NCBI RefSeq assembly: GCF_001613045.1
Contig: NZ_BDBP01000005.1
Span: 1-64,000 of the forward strand
Direction: 5' to 3'
Length of the DNA stretch: 64,000 nt
Origin: Nocardia lijiangensis NBRC 108240
GTDB lineage: Bacteria; Actinomycetota; Actinomycetes; Mycobacteriales; Mycobacteriaceae
In this document: piece after piece, positions 36,658-46,482 of the stretch
How positions within the stretch are numbered: the stretch's first letter is position 1
Layout of the letters: each line of letters opens with the position of its first letter
The notes under the pieces: generated by a model
Told to the model about the DNA's origin: nothing
The model's database searches: none
The model's input: the letters and a program-made list of their open reading frames with translations, nothing else
Position numbers and translations under genes: made by a program

Positions 36658-38798
36658 CTACTCGGCAATGGTTGGGATGTCACGGGCGGAGGCTCGTCCG
36701 GAGATGGACCCGAACGCGGGGATGCCGAGGTCGGTTCCTGTCGCAGTTCGCGTGAGCGTGGCGTCTATTTGGGCGAGCTTGTCCTTGACGCCGGCATAGC
36801 TGACTTGCAGTCCCTCGACCTCACCAAGCCAGCCTTCGCGTTTGGCTTCGATGATGCGGGCTTCGAGATTGTCCTGGATCTCTTCGAGCCGGGTGCGCTG
36901 GGCGGGGTCCGGCCTGAGGAGCGAGCATCTGACACAGGCGTGCTCATGGACGCAGGCCGTGGCGAATGCTCGTGCGCACGTTCCGACCGAGACTTTGCGT
37001 TTTTCGAAGTGCGCGAGGAACGCATCCCATTCGGCATCGGTGGGCGTGCGGTATTCCTCGCTGGGGCGCGTTGCCCGGCGTCGGGCAAGGAACGCTCGAT
37101 GTGCCTCGATCGTCTCGGCCGGGTAGACGGCCTTGTAGCCCATGGTGGTGTCTATGGTTTTGTGGCCGCAGATGATCTGTGCGATGTGTGGGGGCAGGCC
37201 GTTCATGATGGCGTCGGTGACGAATATCCTGCGGAAGTCATGGGCTTGAAACCTCAACGGGTCGCCGTTGGCATCAGTGAGCGCGGTGGCGGCGAGGGCA
37301 TTGATCAGCAGCTTGCGGATGGCGCAGGGGTGAACGCGTGTCGCTCGTTGCCGATGCCGCGCTGAAACAGTACTGGCATCGGTGGGTGCCAGATCTTCTC
37401 CCTGATGTCGTAGGAGACGACCACGGGGATGGATCCGTCTGGGCCGCGGAGGCGTTGGACGATGGCGCTGAGAACATCGGCCAGTTCGGGGCTGACCAGC
37501 AACATCCGTTCGGTATCGGTCTTGGATGGTGCGATCTGCAGCAGCGGCACCAGCTCTCCGGTGCCGGGCAGCCGGTATTCGGTGATGCTGTGGTGGGACA
37601 GTTCGAGCAGTTCTTCGCAGCGGATGCCGGTCAAGCGCAGGACTTCGATGGTAGCGAACGCCCAGAACGCCTCGTCCTCCTCATAGGACAGGTTGCGACG
37701 TTTGCCGGTGGCGATGTCCTCGGCCCAGACAATCCGTCCAATCGCGTTGGGGACAACGGCTTTGCGCAGTGCGCCGTTGCTACCGTCGATAACAGCTCCC
37801 GGCTCGGTGGCCTCGGCGACGGCGAGTAGCCGTGCTGCCGACAGGCGCCGATCGTTGGCGGTCCGGAACGGCCGCCGCGGCCGCCGCAGCGTCCACCACA
37901 GTGGCTGAATCCGGCCTGGCGGGATCTGGCCATGCATTTCCTCCTGGTACAACCTCAGCCAGACGAACGCATCAGCCGAGGCCGGAACCTGCTGGCTCGC
38001 GCGGGTGCCCTTGCGCACCACGGTGATCAGCTGCTGGCCGGGGTCGATATCGCACTGCCGGACTCCCAGCAGCTCCGAGGCACGCACCCCGGTCGAGATC
38101 CAGAAGGCCACCAGCGCCCGATCGCGATTCGACCTCAGCGCAGCGAACAACTCGTTGAAGCGCTGATCGGGAATCGCGCGTGGAATCCGACGCGGCATCT
38201 TCGGCCGGTAGCGCCCGACCCGCTCATGCGCCCATCCATCCATCGGATTTCGATGGGAGTGGGCACGTCGTGACCGTCGAGCACGATCGAGTGGGAAGGG
38301 ATTGAGTATCGGACCGGTGCCCGCATCCCGATGAAAGTCGTAGAAGCCCCGCAGTACCGTCTCCGAGTGCGCCACCGTCGCGACCGCGTATCCAGTCCCA
38401 AGTGTCGGCTTAACTGTAATCGGATTCGGCTGGGCTGCAACACTATTCACCCACCCGGCGCCGTCGACGCCCGTGCGTGGCCTGCGGTGCTTCACCGTCA
38501 GCTGGATCCAGCAGCTGAAATCGCGCGCCTCCACTCGGGTTGCACGGTCCCAGTCGACCTCGACAGCCTGCAAGAAGCGCCACCACCGCAGCAGGTCCAT
38601 GCCGTACGAACGCAGCGTTGCCGCAGATCGCCCCGCCGCCAACAGTTCAGGTAGGAACAAGCTCACCGGCTCCACAATCTCGCCATCCGCATCGAGCAAC
38701 CGGTAGGGCTCACTGCACCCTCCGGTCGATACCACCCGGCCGTCGCGGGGCACCACCAGAACGGCGAGGTCGCGGTGACTCTTCTCCGATTCGATCAC
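36658..38798 (-). pseudogene. Tyrosine recombinase, split by a one-base frameshift
   Basis: Two minus-strand frames together make one recombinase of about 710 residues. 38798-37305 holds the N-terminal SAM-like domain and catalytic box I (STGVRASELLGVRQCDI). 37257-36658 holds box II (FQAHDFRRIFVTDAI, then ICGHKTIDTTMGYKAVYP with the nucleophilic Tyr) and a Cys-rich tail (CVHEHACVRC). At about 37305 the frame should read TPAAIRKLLINALAATAL through the junction; the sequence GCGCCATCC appears to lack one G, which throws the frame and yields an early stop. If this is a sequencing error the integrase is intact; if real, it is inactive. This is probably the integrase of the inserted segment. Confidence 0.85.
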
Positions 38799-38873
38799 GC
38801 GGGCAAGCTACCGACACCTCATAGACCGCGGGTGCCTCGACCAGCCCCAACGCTGAGTTAGTTCAGTCAACGG

Positions 38874-39116
38874 TGCATACGATGCCCGATGCTCAACATC
38901 AATCCGAAGATGTTGCCGCGGTTGGCCGAGATCGAAGCTGACCTGGTTGGGCGGCGAGCCCGCGCTACCCACGAATCCTGGCTTGGCGAGATCGAAGGGA
39001 TCGATTTGACACTGTCGTTCTTGCGGCAAAAGCGTTCGGAGACAGAACGATTGGCACGGCTAACACCAGCAGGACCGGTGTTGATCACCCTGGCTCCACC
39101 GCCTAAAGCCGGCTAG
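38874..39116 (+). pseudogene. Interrupted integrase, downstream fragment
   Basis: The frame from 38874 reads CIRCPMLNINPKMLPRLAEI, then EADLVGRR, then WLGEIEGIDLTLSFLRQKRS, ending at 39116. This is the usual C-terminal tail after HEHAC in these recombinases, and it exactly continues the fragment ending at about 35268. An ATG at 38889 would allow a 75-residue ORF, but that is probably accidental. Confidence 0.75.
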
Positions 39117-39168
39117 GGGACGGTCGCGCGGGACGGGCAAGCGTGTCCGTCCCGCGCGGCGCGCGAGG

Positions 39169-39531
39169 TTATCCCAGCGGGGGCAGCCACGAAACTGCAT
39201 TATGAGCGAAGCTCTGCTTGACCGGCACTAGGTCGGCATGACTATCCAACGCCGTGATCGTGACCCCCACCATGCCAGCTTCATCGCCCTTCGACCCGAC
39301 CGACGACCCGCACTTCGGACAGAACCCCCGGCAGATCTGCGGGAAGGTCTCGAACCAGGTCGGGGCCCCACCGGGGCCGGTCCACTCGAAACCTTCCTCC
39401 GGGAAAGACACCCAGGACATCACTGGCGCACCCGAAAGCCGCTGGCAGTGCGCACAAGAACATAAATGCGGGAAAGCTGGGTCGCCGGTCGCGGAAAACC
39501 GGATATAGCCGCAAAGACATCCGCCGGTCAC
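39169..39531 (-). CDS. GFA family (CENP-V/GFA) zinc protein
   Basis: A 120-residue protein of the glutathione-dependent formaldehyde-activating (GFA) fold. Zinc-binding Cys residues appear in GGCLCGYIRF (N-terminus), CSCAHCQRLSG (about 24-34) and FCPKCGSSVGS (about 70-80). Homologues are common in actinobacteria as stand-alone proteins, often of unknown substrate; the formaldehyde role is not general. The gene is complete and of normal length, at the right edge of the mobile island. Confidence 0.88.
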   Translation of the reverse strand: MTGGCLCGYIRFSATGDPAFPHLCSCAHCQRLSGAPVMSWVSFPEEGFEWTGPGGAPTWFETFPQICRGFCPKCGSSVGSKGDEAGMVGVTITALDSHADLVPVKQSFAHNAVSWLPPLG

Positions 39532-39898
39532 ATCGCTCCTTGTTGTTAGGCACCATGCGTGTATGAATAGGGTCGCTCGTGCTTGTACGCGTGAGCCACG
39601 ACGCTGGCCTCAACCTCGAACAACCTCCGCGCGGAGCAGGCGCCAGCCCACTCTGCCACGCGGTCGTTCGCCACCGTGGAGGACCGCGAGGTTGCCAGTC
39701 GTGGAATCTCCAATGGCCGTACAGAAGTGGAACAGGTTGACGCGCTGCTGATTGGCGGATGCCGTGTTACCGAACGACCGATATGCGGCAATACAGTGCG
39801 TTCTGGGCCGACAGGCCAGTGCCTGCCGGTAGGTGAGCATTACCGACCGTGGCCTCCGAGCAGGCACCGGTGTCAGAGGTGGATGTGATGATCGGACG
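39532..39898. other. Divergent intergenic region, no gene recognised
   Basis: This 367-base stretch separates the minus-strand GFA gene from the plus-strand SUKH gene. Short frames on both strands lack protein character. It presumably holds both promoters; no clear -35/-10 pair was identified. Confidence 0.4.
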
Positions 39899-41590
39899 AT
39901 GCACGTTAGCCCCGTTGAAGAGTCCTGGCGACGGATCGACTCATGGCTCGCCGCGCATGCACCGCGTACCTTCTCATCTTTGCGCCCACCCGCCTCGCAG
40001 GAGGCCATCAGCGCCGCAGCTACCGAGTTGGGGGTGGAGTTCCCCGCGGATCTGGTCGCGTATCTGCGGCACCATGACGGAGTCTCGCCCGGGGAGCGGG
40101 GTTTCGTCTCCCCCGAGGAGGGGGGTTTCAGCTTCCCCGGCTATCAGCCCTACACCCTCGCCGAGATCCTCTCCTCGGGCCGGATGCACCACGAACTGTG
40201 GGGCCGGCACGGCGAGGACCTACCATTCGAGGGCTACTGGCACCAGGATTTCGTCTCCTTCGCCCGCACCTCCAGTGTGGACGCACTCGTCGTGGACTGC
40301 CGTCGAGGCGAGTCGTTCGGCGCGGTAGGCAAGCATGTGGAGTCCGAGGGTACGAGCTTCGGGAACTGGGAAAGCCTCGCAGCCTTCCTGGAGCAGATCG
40401 CCGACTCTCTCGAGGGCGGAACCGCCATAACAGTGGGGCTAACGTATGTGCCTGTCGTCGACGACGGGATGCTGCTGTGGGAGTACGCTCCCGAACGGCG
40501 AGCCGAGCCTCGGTCCCTGTTCGACCTCGCGCTCGCCGGCCCGGTCATCGCCGCGCCAGGCCGGACGACTTCCCACGCCACGCTGAACAAGACCTGGCCC
40601 AGCGGTTACGACAATTTCTGCCTGACCTTCGCGCAGGACTTGGACGAGACCGAACTCCTGCGCCGGTTCGGCGCGTTGCCCGAGACCCGGCGCCCACGGT
40701 GGAGGGAGGAGGCAGCAATTCCAGACCAGCGGCAGGACCCTCGCGTGCTGCTGCCGGTGGTCCGCGTGGGAACCCACGGCGGTTGGGCGTTCAGCATCGA
40801 GGAAGGTCTTCATCTTTTCGAGGGCACACGCGAGGAGGTGCTGCGCCGTGTGTCCTGTGGCACCCGCGCGGTGTCCGTAGGCTATTGGGGCGACGGCACG
40901 ACCTCGGTGTCCCTTTTCGACAACGGCGAACTGGTGACGAGGTACGACACCCGACCGCCCGTCCCCCACGGCGCGCGCGACCCGTTCGAGGTCTTCCCCG
41001 GTCTGCCGACGCCCGTTCCGGAACCCACACCCGAGCAGCGGCGGGAACGGCTGCTGGCGGTGTGTGACGCGGTCGTTCGCCGCTGCGGCATCCCACTGCC
41101 ACCGCCCGGCCTGGAGGGGGAACTCGACAGCGCGCGGATCCTTCCCCTGCTCCCGGACAACAACTTCGGGCTTCCGGAGAACAACTTCAAGACACCCGTG
41201 CCTGACCGGTTTGCCTCCCTCGTCGACGCCGCGACGCCCGAGCGCCTGCGCCGCGTACTCGCCACACAGATGTCGTCACTGGCCACCGAGACCGGACTCG
41301 ACACCTATGACGAGGTCACTGCCGCACTGTCCCTGCTGAGCGAGGAGGATCACCCCGGCGTTACCGACGATTCCGCCCTTGACCTGCGGCTGCGCCGCGT
41401 GCACGCCGAGGCCCAGGTGATATACACCGACTGGAAAGACCGGTCCCTCTGGCAGGACCGCGCCATGGCCGCCCGCGCCCTGGCCGACGCGCTCAACCTG
41501 TCGGCCCGGGAAGCCCTGGGCTTGGTCGTGGGGCTGCGTCAGGACCCCCATTGGCGGCAGGAGTTTCGCAAGCAGTTGACCGACGACTGA
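39899..41590 (+). CDS. SUKH (SMI1/KNR4)-DUF6461 multidomain protein
   Basis: A 563-residue protein. Residues about 1-190 form a SUKH/SMI1-KNR4 domain (ESWRRIDSWLAAHAP at the start; ISAAATELGVEFPADLVAYL, then RHHDGV; a WHQDFVSFAR strand). Residues about 235-370 form a DUF6461 domain (YDNFCLTFAQDLDETELLRR, GGWAFSIEEGLHLF, AVSVGYWGDGTTSVSLF). The C-terminal part (about 385-563) is helical and ends in NLSAREALGLVVGLRQDP. SUKH proteins are widespread toxin-immunity or regulatory proteins. The ATG at 39899 is chosen because homology begins there; an upstream extension to 39833 is not protein-like. It lies near another DUF6461 gene and a YwqG-like gene. Confidence 0.8.
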   Translation: MHVSPVEESWRRIDSWLAAHAPRTFSSLRPPASQEAISAAATELGVEFPADLVAYLRHHDGVSPGERGFVSPEEGGFSFPGYQPYTLAEILSSGRMHHELWGRHGEDLPFEGYWHQDFVSFARTSSVDALVVDCRRGESFGAVGKHVESEGTSFGNWESLAAFLEQIADSLEGGTAITVGLTYVPVVDDGMLLWEYAPERRAEPRSLFDLALAGPVIAAPGRTTSHATLNKTWPSGYDNFCLTFAQDLDETELLRRFGALPETRRPRWREEAAIPDQRQDPRVLLPVVRVGTHGGWAFSIEEGLHLFEGTREEVLRRVSCGTRAVSVGYWGDGTTSVSLFDNGELVTRYDTRPPVPHGARDPFEVFPGLPTPVPEPTPEQRRERLLAVCDAVVRRCGIPLPPPGLEGELDSARILPLLPDNNFGLPENNFKTPVPDRFASLVDAATPERLRRVLATQMSSLATETGLDTYDEVTAALSLLSEEDHPGVTDDSALDLRLRRVHAEAQVIYTDWKDRSLWQDRAMAARALADALNLSAREALGLVVGLRQDPHWRQEFRKQLTDD

Positions 41591-41976
41591 TTCCTGCATG
41601 ATCCTTGGTCGCTACTGGGGAAGCCGGATACCCCGCTGCGATCCGCCATCCATGCCGTGACGGAGAGCAATGTGCGGACGCAAAATCAGGGCGCGGCCCA
41701 GCCAGCACGACGAGCGCAGGTAGCGGCAGTAGCGCGCGTTGGGAAGCGCTGTCGGCCAACAGGTTTGGACGGCCGACCAACGCCCGGGTCGCGGCATTTG
41801 CGGACATGTCGAAGTAGAGCCGGAGTAGTAGCTGCTCTCACCAATTCTCGGCCTGCACGCATGCCGAACTTGTCGGTGGCTGGTTGTAGCGTTCGCGGAA
41901 TGAACTGGAGACCGTGGTTGGAGTTGTGGAGCGAGGAATGGATCTCCCGCAGAGATCTCGAGGAGCTGGTCGTTGT
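41591..41976. other. Intergenic stretch with possible short SUKH scrap
   Basis: No intact gene. A 26-codon frame ending at 41980 (MNWRPWLELWSEEWI...) resembles the first helix of SUKH-type proteins and its stop overlaps the next ATG; it could be a remnant or a leader peptide. Nothing else is recognised. Confidence 0.35.
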
Positions 41977-42966
41977 ATGACTCGCACTACCCCGCCACGT
42001 CCGGTCGATCTCGAGGCCGTCTTTCCTGAGCTGGCGCCACTGGCCCGCACCGCGACTCGACTGCACCCACGTCCGGGAGTCCCCTCGCCCCAAGACAGTT
42101 CGATCGGCGGCCCACTGTTGTGGCCGGCGAGCGAGCCATGGCCGCACTGTTCCGAGGACGGCCACGACGCGGGACCGATCCCGCTGATGTCGTTGGCGGA
42201 CGCCAGGCTGCGACGGCGCATCGAATTGGCCAGAGAAAGCAGGGAGGAGTGGGGATACACCACCGAGGAGCAGGCGCTCCTCCAACGGATCGAGAAGGTG
42301 GACGTCCCGGAGGGGCCCATCGCGATGCTGCCGGTCGCCCAGTTGTACCTGCGTGACGTGCCCGGTCTGCGTCCACCCGAGGGTGCGGATCTGCTGCAGG
42401 TGTTGTGGTGCCCCTTCGAATTTCACGGCGACGGAATGCCCACGACCGCAGTGTTCTGGCGGTCCGCGGCGGCGGTGACCGACATTCTGCTCGCCCCACC
42501 GGAACCGGCGGCAGTGGACGGCGTGGCCTACGTACCCGAGCCGTGCTTCATCCATCCGGAAGAGGTGATCGAATACCCGAGCTCGCTCGAGCTCGGGCGG
42601 GAGATGCGGGAACGACTGGACCGGCGGGCCATCGACGAGCTCGGCATCGAGTACCACAACTTGTGTATCGCGCCCGGCTTCAAGGTCGGAGGCTACATCA
42701 ATTGGGGCATGACAGATCCATATCCGAACCCCTGCTCCACCTGCGGCACCCCGACCGAGCCGCTGCTGACGATCGCCGGCACGGAGTGGAACTTCGACGT
42801 CCACCACTGGATCCCGTACGAGGACCAGGCCGCCAACATCGCGTGGGGTCCTATACAAGGCGGCCCGAGCAGTCCGACCCGGATCTGTGTCTCCGACGAC
42901 AACGCCCAAATCATCCGAGTCTGCCCGACATCACACGAGCACCCACACATCCAGATGATGCAATAA
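41977..42966 (+). CDS. YwqG/DUF1963-like protein
   Basis: A 329-residue protein. The features are those of DUF1963/YwqG-like actinobacterial proteins: GGPLLWPASEPWPHC near residue 45, PVAQLYLRDVPGLRPPEGAD followed by LLQVLWCPFEFH (about 115-145), and a late CSTCGTPTEPLLTIAGTEWN block with a CxxC pair. Such proteins are often encoded beside SUKH genes and are of unknown biochemical role. The ATG at 41977 follows a GAGGAG about 11 bases upstream and overlaps the stop of a tiny upstream frame. The gene is complete. Confidence 0.65.
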   Translation: MTRTTPPRPVDLEAVFPELAPLARTATRLHPRPGVPSPQDSSIGGPLLWPASEPWPHCSEDGHDAGPIPLMSLADARLRRRIELARESREEWGYTTEEQALLQRIEKVDVPEGPIAMLPVAQLYLRDVPGLRPPEGADLLQVLWCPFEFHGDGMPTTAVFWRSAAAVTDILLAPPEPAAVDGVAYVPEPCFIHPEEVIEYPSSLELGREMRERLDRRAIDELGIEYHNLCIAPGFKVGGYINWGMTDPYPNPCSTCGTPTEPLLTIAGTEWNFDVHHWIPYEDQAANIAWGPIQGGPSSPTRICVSDDNAQIIRVCPTSHEHPHIQMMQ

Positions 42967-43056
42967 GCCACGCCCCGACCGATCGGTTCCACGTACCCCG
43001 CACCACCCTCACATCGGCACCCGAAATCCTGGAGCCGGTCCCGTTGGACAGCTGAA

Positions 43057-44331
43057 TCACGAGTGTCCGAGTACGGGCGGCGGTAGCGCGATCGTGGCGA
43101 GGGCGCCACCGCCCGCCGCGGGCTCCATTGTCGCGGTGCCGCCGTGCAATTCGGCGATCCACGCCACCAGAGCCAGCCCGATGCCGCTGCCGCGACCGCC
43201 GGTCACCCCGCGCTGGAACGGATTGCCGGCCACCTGCGGGTTCAGCCCGGGGCCGTGGTCACGCACGCTGACCCGCCCCTCGGCCACATACACCTCGACG
43301 GGTGCGCCGTGGTTCATCGCGCCGTGCGTGACGGCGTTCTCGAGCAGATTGCGCACCGCGAGGCTCAGCAGGCCGGGATCCCCCACGACTACCGAGGGCT
43401 GGGTCCGCACGACAATGCCCGCATTCGGGAACTCCTCGATCACCGCCTCGGTGAGCTGGTCGAGCAGCAACTGCACCCGCTCCATCTTGGTGACGCCCGC
43501 CTGCATCCGTGCCCGCGCGAGCAGTCCCGCCACGATCCGCTCCATCCGGGAACCGAGGGCCCGCGCGTCGTCCAGCGCGCGCTCCACCTCGTGTGGGTTG
43601 CGCCTGCGCGGCGCGGTGACCAATCCGAGCGTGGTCAGTGGGGTGCGCAGTTCGTGGGCGGCGTCGCCGAGGAAGCGCTCCTGTTCCTCGAGCATGACCG
43701 TGACCTGGCGCATGCTGCGCCCGGAGAGCCAGTGCGCGGCCATACCCGACAGGATGACAAGGGTGAGCCCGCCCACCACCAGTCCCCACAGCAGCAGCGC
43801 GCGTTCCCGGTCGAAGACACCCGGATTGGCGCCCGCGATGACGACCGCCTCGATCGGGGAGTCGTCCCAGATCATGTGCTGGGCGACCAATCGCACCGGC
43901 CTGCCCTGACTGTCGATGCCGTCGCGGAAGATGGTGTCGGTGGCCACGGTGGCGTCGTCGACCACGCCTTGGACGACCTCCTCCTTCGGCAGCCAGGAGC
44001 GCAGGTGCGAATAGCGTTCCTGCCACTGGCCCGCGCCGTCGTTGGACAGCACCAGCACCGCGGTCTCGCCATTGGCGAGGTCGTAGTTCTCGACCTGGCT
44101 GATATCGAAGGTGTCGTCCTCGAGCAGGCCGATGCTGCGGTTGACGCCCGTGGCCACCCGGTCGATCGCGTCGTCCATGGCCTTATCCCGCGAGCGGGCG
44201 TCGATGGTGGTGGCCACCAACCCGAGGAGGATCAGGCAGGTCGCGGTGACGGCGGTGATCAGCGTGGTCAGCTGCCACCGGGTGCGGCGCAGCCGCCGGA
44301 CGGCGGGGCGCGCGTCGGAGGTGGCGATCAC
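43057..44331 (-). CDS. Sensor histidine kinase
   Basis: A 424-residue inner-membrane histidine kinase. Transmembrane segments at about 21-43 and 179-201 flank an extracytoplasmic sensor of about 135 residues. A short HAMP-like linker leads to the dimerisation box FLGDAAHELRTPL (His226). The ATPase domain shows the N box NLLENAVTHG, the G1 box RDHGPGL and the G2 box GSGIGLALV. It should autophosphorylate and pass phosphate to the upstream response regulator, whose gene overlaps its GTG start by four bases (GTGA), so the two are co-translated. The signal is unknown. Confidence 0.95.
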   Translation of the reverse strand: MIATSDARPAVRRLRRTRWQLTTLITAVTATCLILLGLVATTIDARSRDKAMDDAIDRVATGVNRSIGLLEDDTFDISQVENYDLANGETAVLVLSNDGAGQWQERYSHLRSWLPKEEVVQGVVDDATVATDTIFRDGIDSQGRPVRLVAQHMIWDDSPIEAVVIAGANPGVFDRERALLLWGLVVGGLTLVILSGMAAHWLSGRSMRQVTVMLEEQERFLGDAAHELRTPLTTLGLVTAPRRRNPHEVERALDDARALGSRMERIVAGLLARARMQAGVTKMERVQLLLDQLTEAVIEEFPNAGIVVRTQPSVVVGDPGLLSLAVRNLLENAVTHGAMNHGAPVEVYVAEGRVSVRDHGPGLNPQVAGNPFQRGVTGGRGSGIGLALVAWIAELHGGTATMEPAAGGGALATIALPPPVLGHS

Positions 44332-45002
44332 GGTACGAATGGTTCACCTCCGATCATGAAGCCCGCGCCGCGCACCGTCTCGATCACCGGCGGTGCGCCG
44401 AGCTTGCGGCGCAATTGCGCGATCACCGCGTCGACCACGTTCGACGTGGGTTCGGCCATCTCGTCCCAGCAGCATTCGATCAGCTCCGAGCGGGTCACCA
44501 CGCTGCCCGCGCGGGTGGCGAGCAGTTCGAGGACCGCGAACTCCTTGGGGGTCAGCGACCGCAGAATGCCGGCCCGCTGTACGCGGCGGCGGGGAAGATC
44601 GATATCGATATCGCCGAGTCGCAGGCGCGCCGGAGCGGGGTGCTCGCGGCGGCGGCACAGGGCACGCACCCTGGCCGTCAGTTCGGGCAACGCGAACGGC
44701 TTGACCAGGTAGTCGTCCGCGCCGTTCTCGAAGCCGGCGATGCGGTCGGCCAGACCGTCGCGCGCGGTGAGCATCAGCACCGGGACCCGGTGGCCCGCGG
44801 CGCGGTGCGCGGCGACCAGGTGTAGGCCGTCGCCGTCTGGCAGGCCGCGGTCGATCACCAGGCAGTCATAGGTATTGACGGAGATCTTGAAATCGGCGTC
44901 GGCGAGGTGACCGGCGAGGTCGACCGCGAAGCCTGCGTAGCGCAGGCCCGCCGCCACTTCGACGCCGAGCCTCTCATCGTCCTCCACGACCAAAACCCGC
45001 AC
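44328..45002 (-). CDS. OmpR-family response regulator
   Basis: A 224-residue regulator starting MRVLVVEDDERL. The receiver has the acidic pair Asp8/Asp9, phospho-acceptor Asp51 in VIDRGLPDGDG, and Lys in YLVKPFALPEL. The C-terminal winged helix (about 130-224) shows LTPKEFAVLELLATRAG, then the recognition region SNVVDAVIAQLRRKLG, then TVRGAGFMI. The GTG at 45002 matches the usual family start; a TTG at 45014 is possible. It is co-transcribed with the histidine kinase downstream. The adjacent small secreted protein gene is a candidate target or operon partner. Confidence 0.95.
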   Translation of the reverse strand: MRVLVVEDDERLGVEVAAGLRYAGFAVDLAGHLADADFKISVNTYDCLVIDRGLPDGDGLHLVAAHRAAGHRVPVLMLTARDGLADRIAGFENGADDYLVKPFALPELTARVRALCRRREHPAPARLRLGDIDIDLPRRRVQRAGILRSLTPKEFAVLELLATRAGSVVTRSELIECCWDEMAEPTSNVVDAVIAQLRRKLGAPPVIETVRGAGFMIGGEPFVP

Positions 45003-45095
45003 GAGATCAGACAATAGGGCACTTCACAAATCGTTCGCCGCCGGAGTTCGGGTGGCCCGACCCCTCCGGGCCACCCGCTCACCGAACCGGTCGGC

Positions 45096-45317
45096 TCAGT
45101 AGGTGTACAGGTCCCAGCCGTTGGCGACCTCGACGCACTCCCATTGGGTGCCACCGGTCTTCGGCGAATTGCCGTCCGCGGCACAGGCCTCGTAGGTGGC
45201 GTAGTTACCGATGAACGGGGTGTGCAGCGGGGCGGGCGCGGCGGCGGCGACACCGGCGCCGGCGGCCACGGCGCCGAGGGTGAGTGTGGCAGCGGCGATC
45301 GCGGACTTGATCTTCAT
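45096..45317 (-). CDS. Small secreted protein with two Cys
   Basis: A 73-residue protein with a clear Sec signal peptide ([20 protein letters not shown] followed by an AAAAPAP cleavage region near residue 28). The mature part is about 45 residues with two Cys (in YEACAADG and WECVEV) that probably form a disulfide, and ends DLYTY. Such short '[11 protein letters not shown]' proteins recur in Nocardia and relatives with no known function. The ATG at 45317 has AAAGGAA upstream; longer extensions are not protein-like. It lies upstream of the two-component genes on the same strand and diverges from the ECF41 gene. Confidence 0.85.
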   Translation of the reverse strand: MKIKSAIAAATLTLGAVAAGAGVAAAAPAPLHTPFIGNYATYEACAADGNSPKTGGTQWECVEVANGWDLYTY

Positions 45318-45450
45318 GGGGTGGATTCCTTTCCCGCGCGGCGTCTCCGCGCTGGGGACAGAAAACCAAGCCCTCCGTGAGATTTTCATGATGAACGCGA
45401 CGCCGCTGCTCAGCCCGGCGGCTGGACGCGACCGGTGCGCATGGCCGACC

Positions 45451-46401
45451 ATGGCTGACATGTTGCTCACGCGCGAGGCCGATCTGTTCGAAAGCTCCAG
45501 GGGCCGCCTGGAGGCGATCGCCTACCGCTTGCTGGGCTCGGCCAGCGACGCCGAGGACGCGGTGCAGGAGACGTATCTACGCTGGCAGGCCGCCGACCGC
45601 GAGTACGTGGAGACGCCCGAGGCGTGGCTGACCAAGGTGCTCACCAATCTCTGCCTCAACCAGCTCACCTCGGCCCGCGCGCGCCGGGAAACCTATGTGG
45701 GGCAATGGCTTCCGGAGCCAGTGCTGGCCGGCGACCCGATGCTGGGCCCGGCCGACACCGTCGAACAGCGTGAATCGGTGTCGATCGCCATGCTCACGCT
45801 CATGGAGCGGCTCACCGCCAAGGAGCGCGTGGTGTACGTGCTGCGCGAGGCCTTCGGCTACCCGCACCACAAGATAGCCGACCTGCTCGACATCACCGAA
45901 TCCCATTGCCAGCAGGTCTATCGCCGTGCCAAACAGCACTTGGCCGTGGAACGGGCGCGCATCGAGGTGGACGAGGCCGCCGCCCGCCGGATCGTGGAGG
46001 AATTCCTGACCGCGGCGGTCAGCGGCCGGACCGACGAGCTGGTGCGGTTGCTCGCCGATGACGCCGCCATCATCGGCGACGGCGGCGCCTTCTTCGCCAC
46101 CTTGAACAGGCCGCTCGTCGGCGCCGAGCGCATCGCGCTGTTCGTGCGGCTCGCCATCAAACCCTCGGGCGCCAAGTGGGACAAGCTCGGCGGCAAGCCC
46201 ACACCGTTCGCCGCGATCGTCAATGGCAGGCCCGCGCTGGTCCTGGTGGCCGAGGATCGGATCGTCGGCGTCGTGGTGCTGGAGGTGACTGCCGACGGCA
46301 TCGCCGCCGTGCACGGCCACGCCAACCCCGACAAGCTGGCGCACGCCAATCGCCAGTGGGCCACGTACACACCGGGAGCGCCCCTGCCCGATCTATGGTG
46401 A
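45451..46401 (+). CDS. ECF41-type sigma factor (SigJ-like)
   Basis: A 316-residue extracytoplasmic-function sigma factor. Region 2 ([20 protein letters not shown], then [11 protein letters not shown]) and region 4 ([20 protein letters not shown], then [20 protein letters not shown]) are followed by a SnoaL-like C-terminal domain (about 195-316). The ECF41 hallmark NPDKL is present in [10 protein letters not shown], and DGGAF occupies the place of the second conserved ECF41 motif. In this group the fused C-terminal domain replaces an anti-sigma factor. ECF41 genes usually lie next to one target gene of the decarboxylase/oxidoreductase/epimerase kind; here an NAD(P)H oxidoreductase follows 82 bases downstream. 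The ATG at 45451 is chosen by homology. Confidence 0.93.
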   Translation: MADMLLTREADLFESSRGRLEAIAYRLLGSASDAEDAVQETYLRWQAADREYVETPEAWLTKVLTNLCLNQLTSARARRETYVGQWLPEPVLAGDPMLGPADTVEQRESVSIAMLTLMERLTAKERVVYVLREAFGYPHHKIADLLDITESHCQQVYRRAKQHLAVERARIEVDEAAARRIVEEFLTAAVSGRTDELVRLLADDAAIIGDGGAFFATLNRPLVGAERIALFVRLAIKPSGAKWDKLGGKPTPFAAIVNGRPALVLVAEDRIVGVVVLEVTADGIAAVHGHANPDKLAHANRQWATYTPGAPLPDLW

Positions 46402-46405
46402 CCCA

Positions 46406-46435
46406 TGTCACGGTCGGCTCCTGTCAGCATTCGTG
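46406..46435 (+). promoter_or_regulatory. Possible ECF41-dependent promoter
   Basis: TGTCACG (46406-46412) matches the published ECF41 -35 consensus TGTCACA at six of seven positions. CGTG (46432-46435) resembles the CGTC -10 element, although the spacer is a few bases longer than usual. It lies between the sigma gene and its presumed target. Confidence 0.4.
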
Positions 46436-46482
46436 AGGCTGTCCGGTTCGAGTTCCGAACCCACCGAGACAGGAGCAACACC

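Noticed and set aside
35280..38840. GACCAGCCC near both ends of the inserted segment as an attachment core.
   Set aside because: Nine bases in GC-rich DNA are expected by chance and the position does not coincide with the gene junctions.
43144..44712. Long + strand ORF of 522 codons opposite the two-component genes.
   Set aside because: It is the antisense shadow of the histidine kinase and response regulator, Gln/Arg/His-rich without domain signals.
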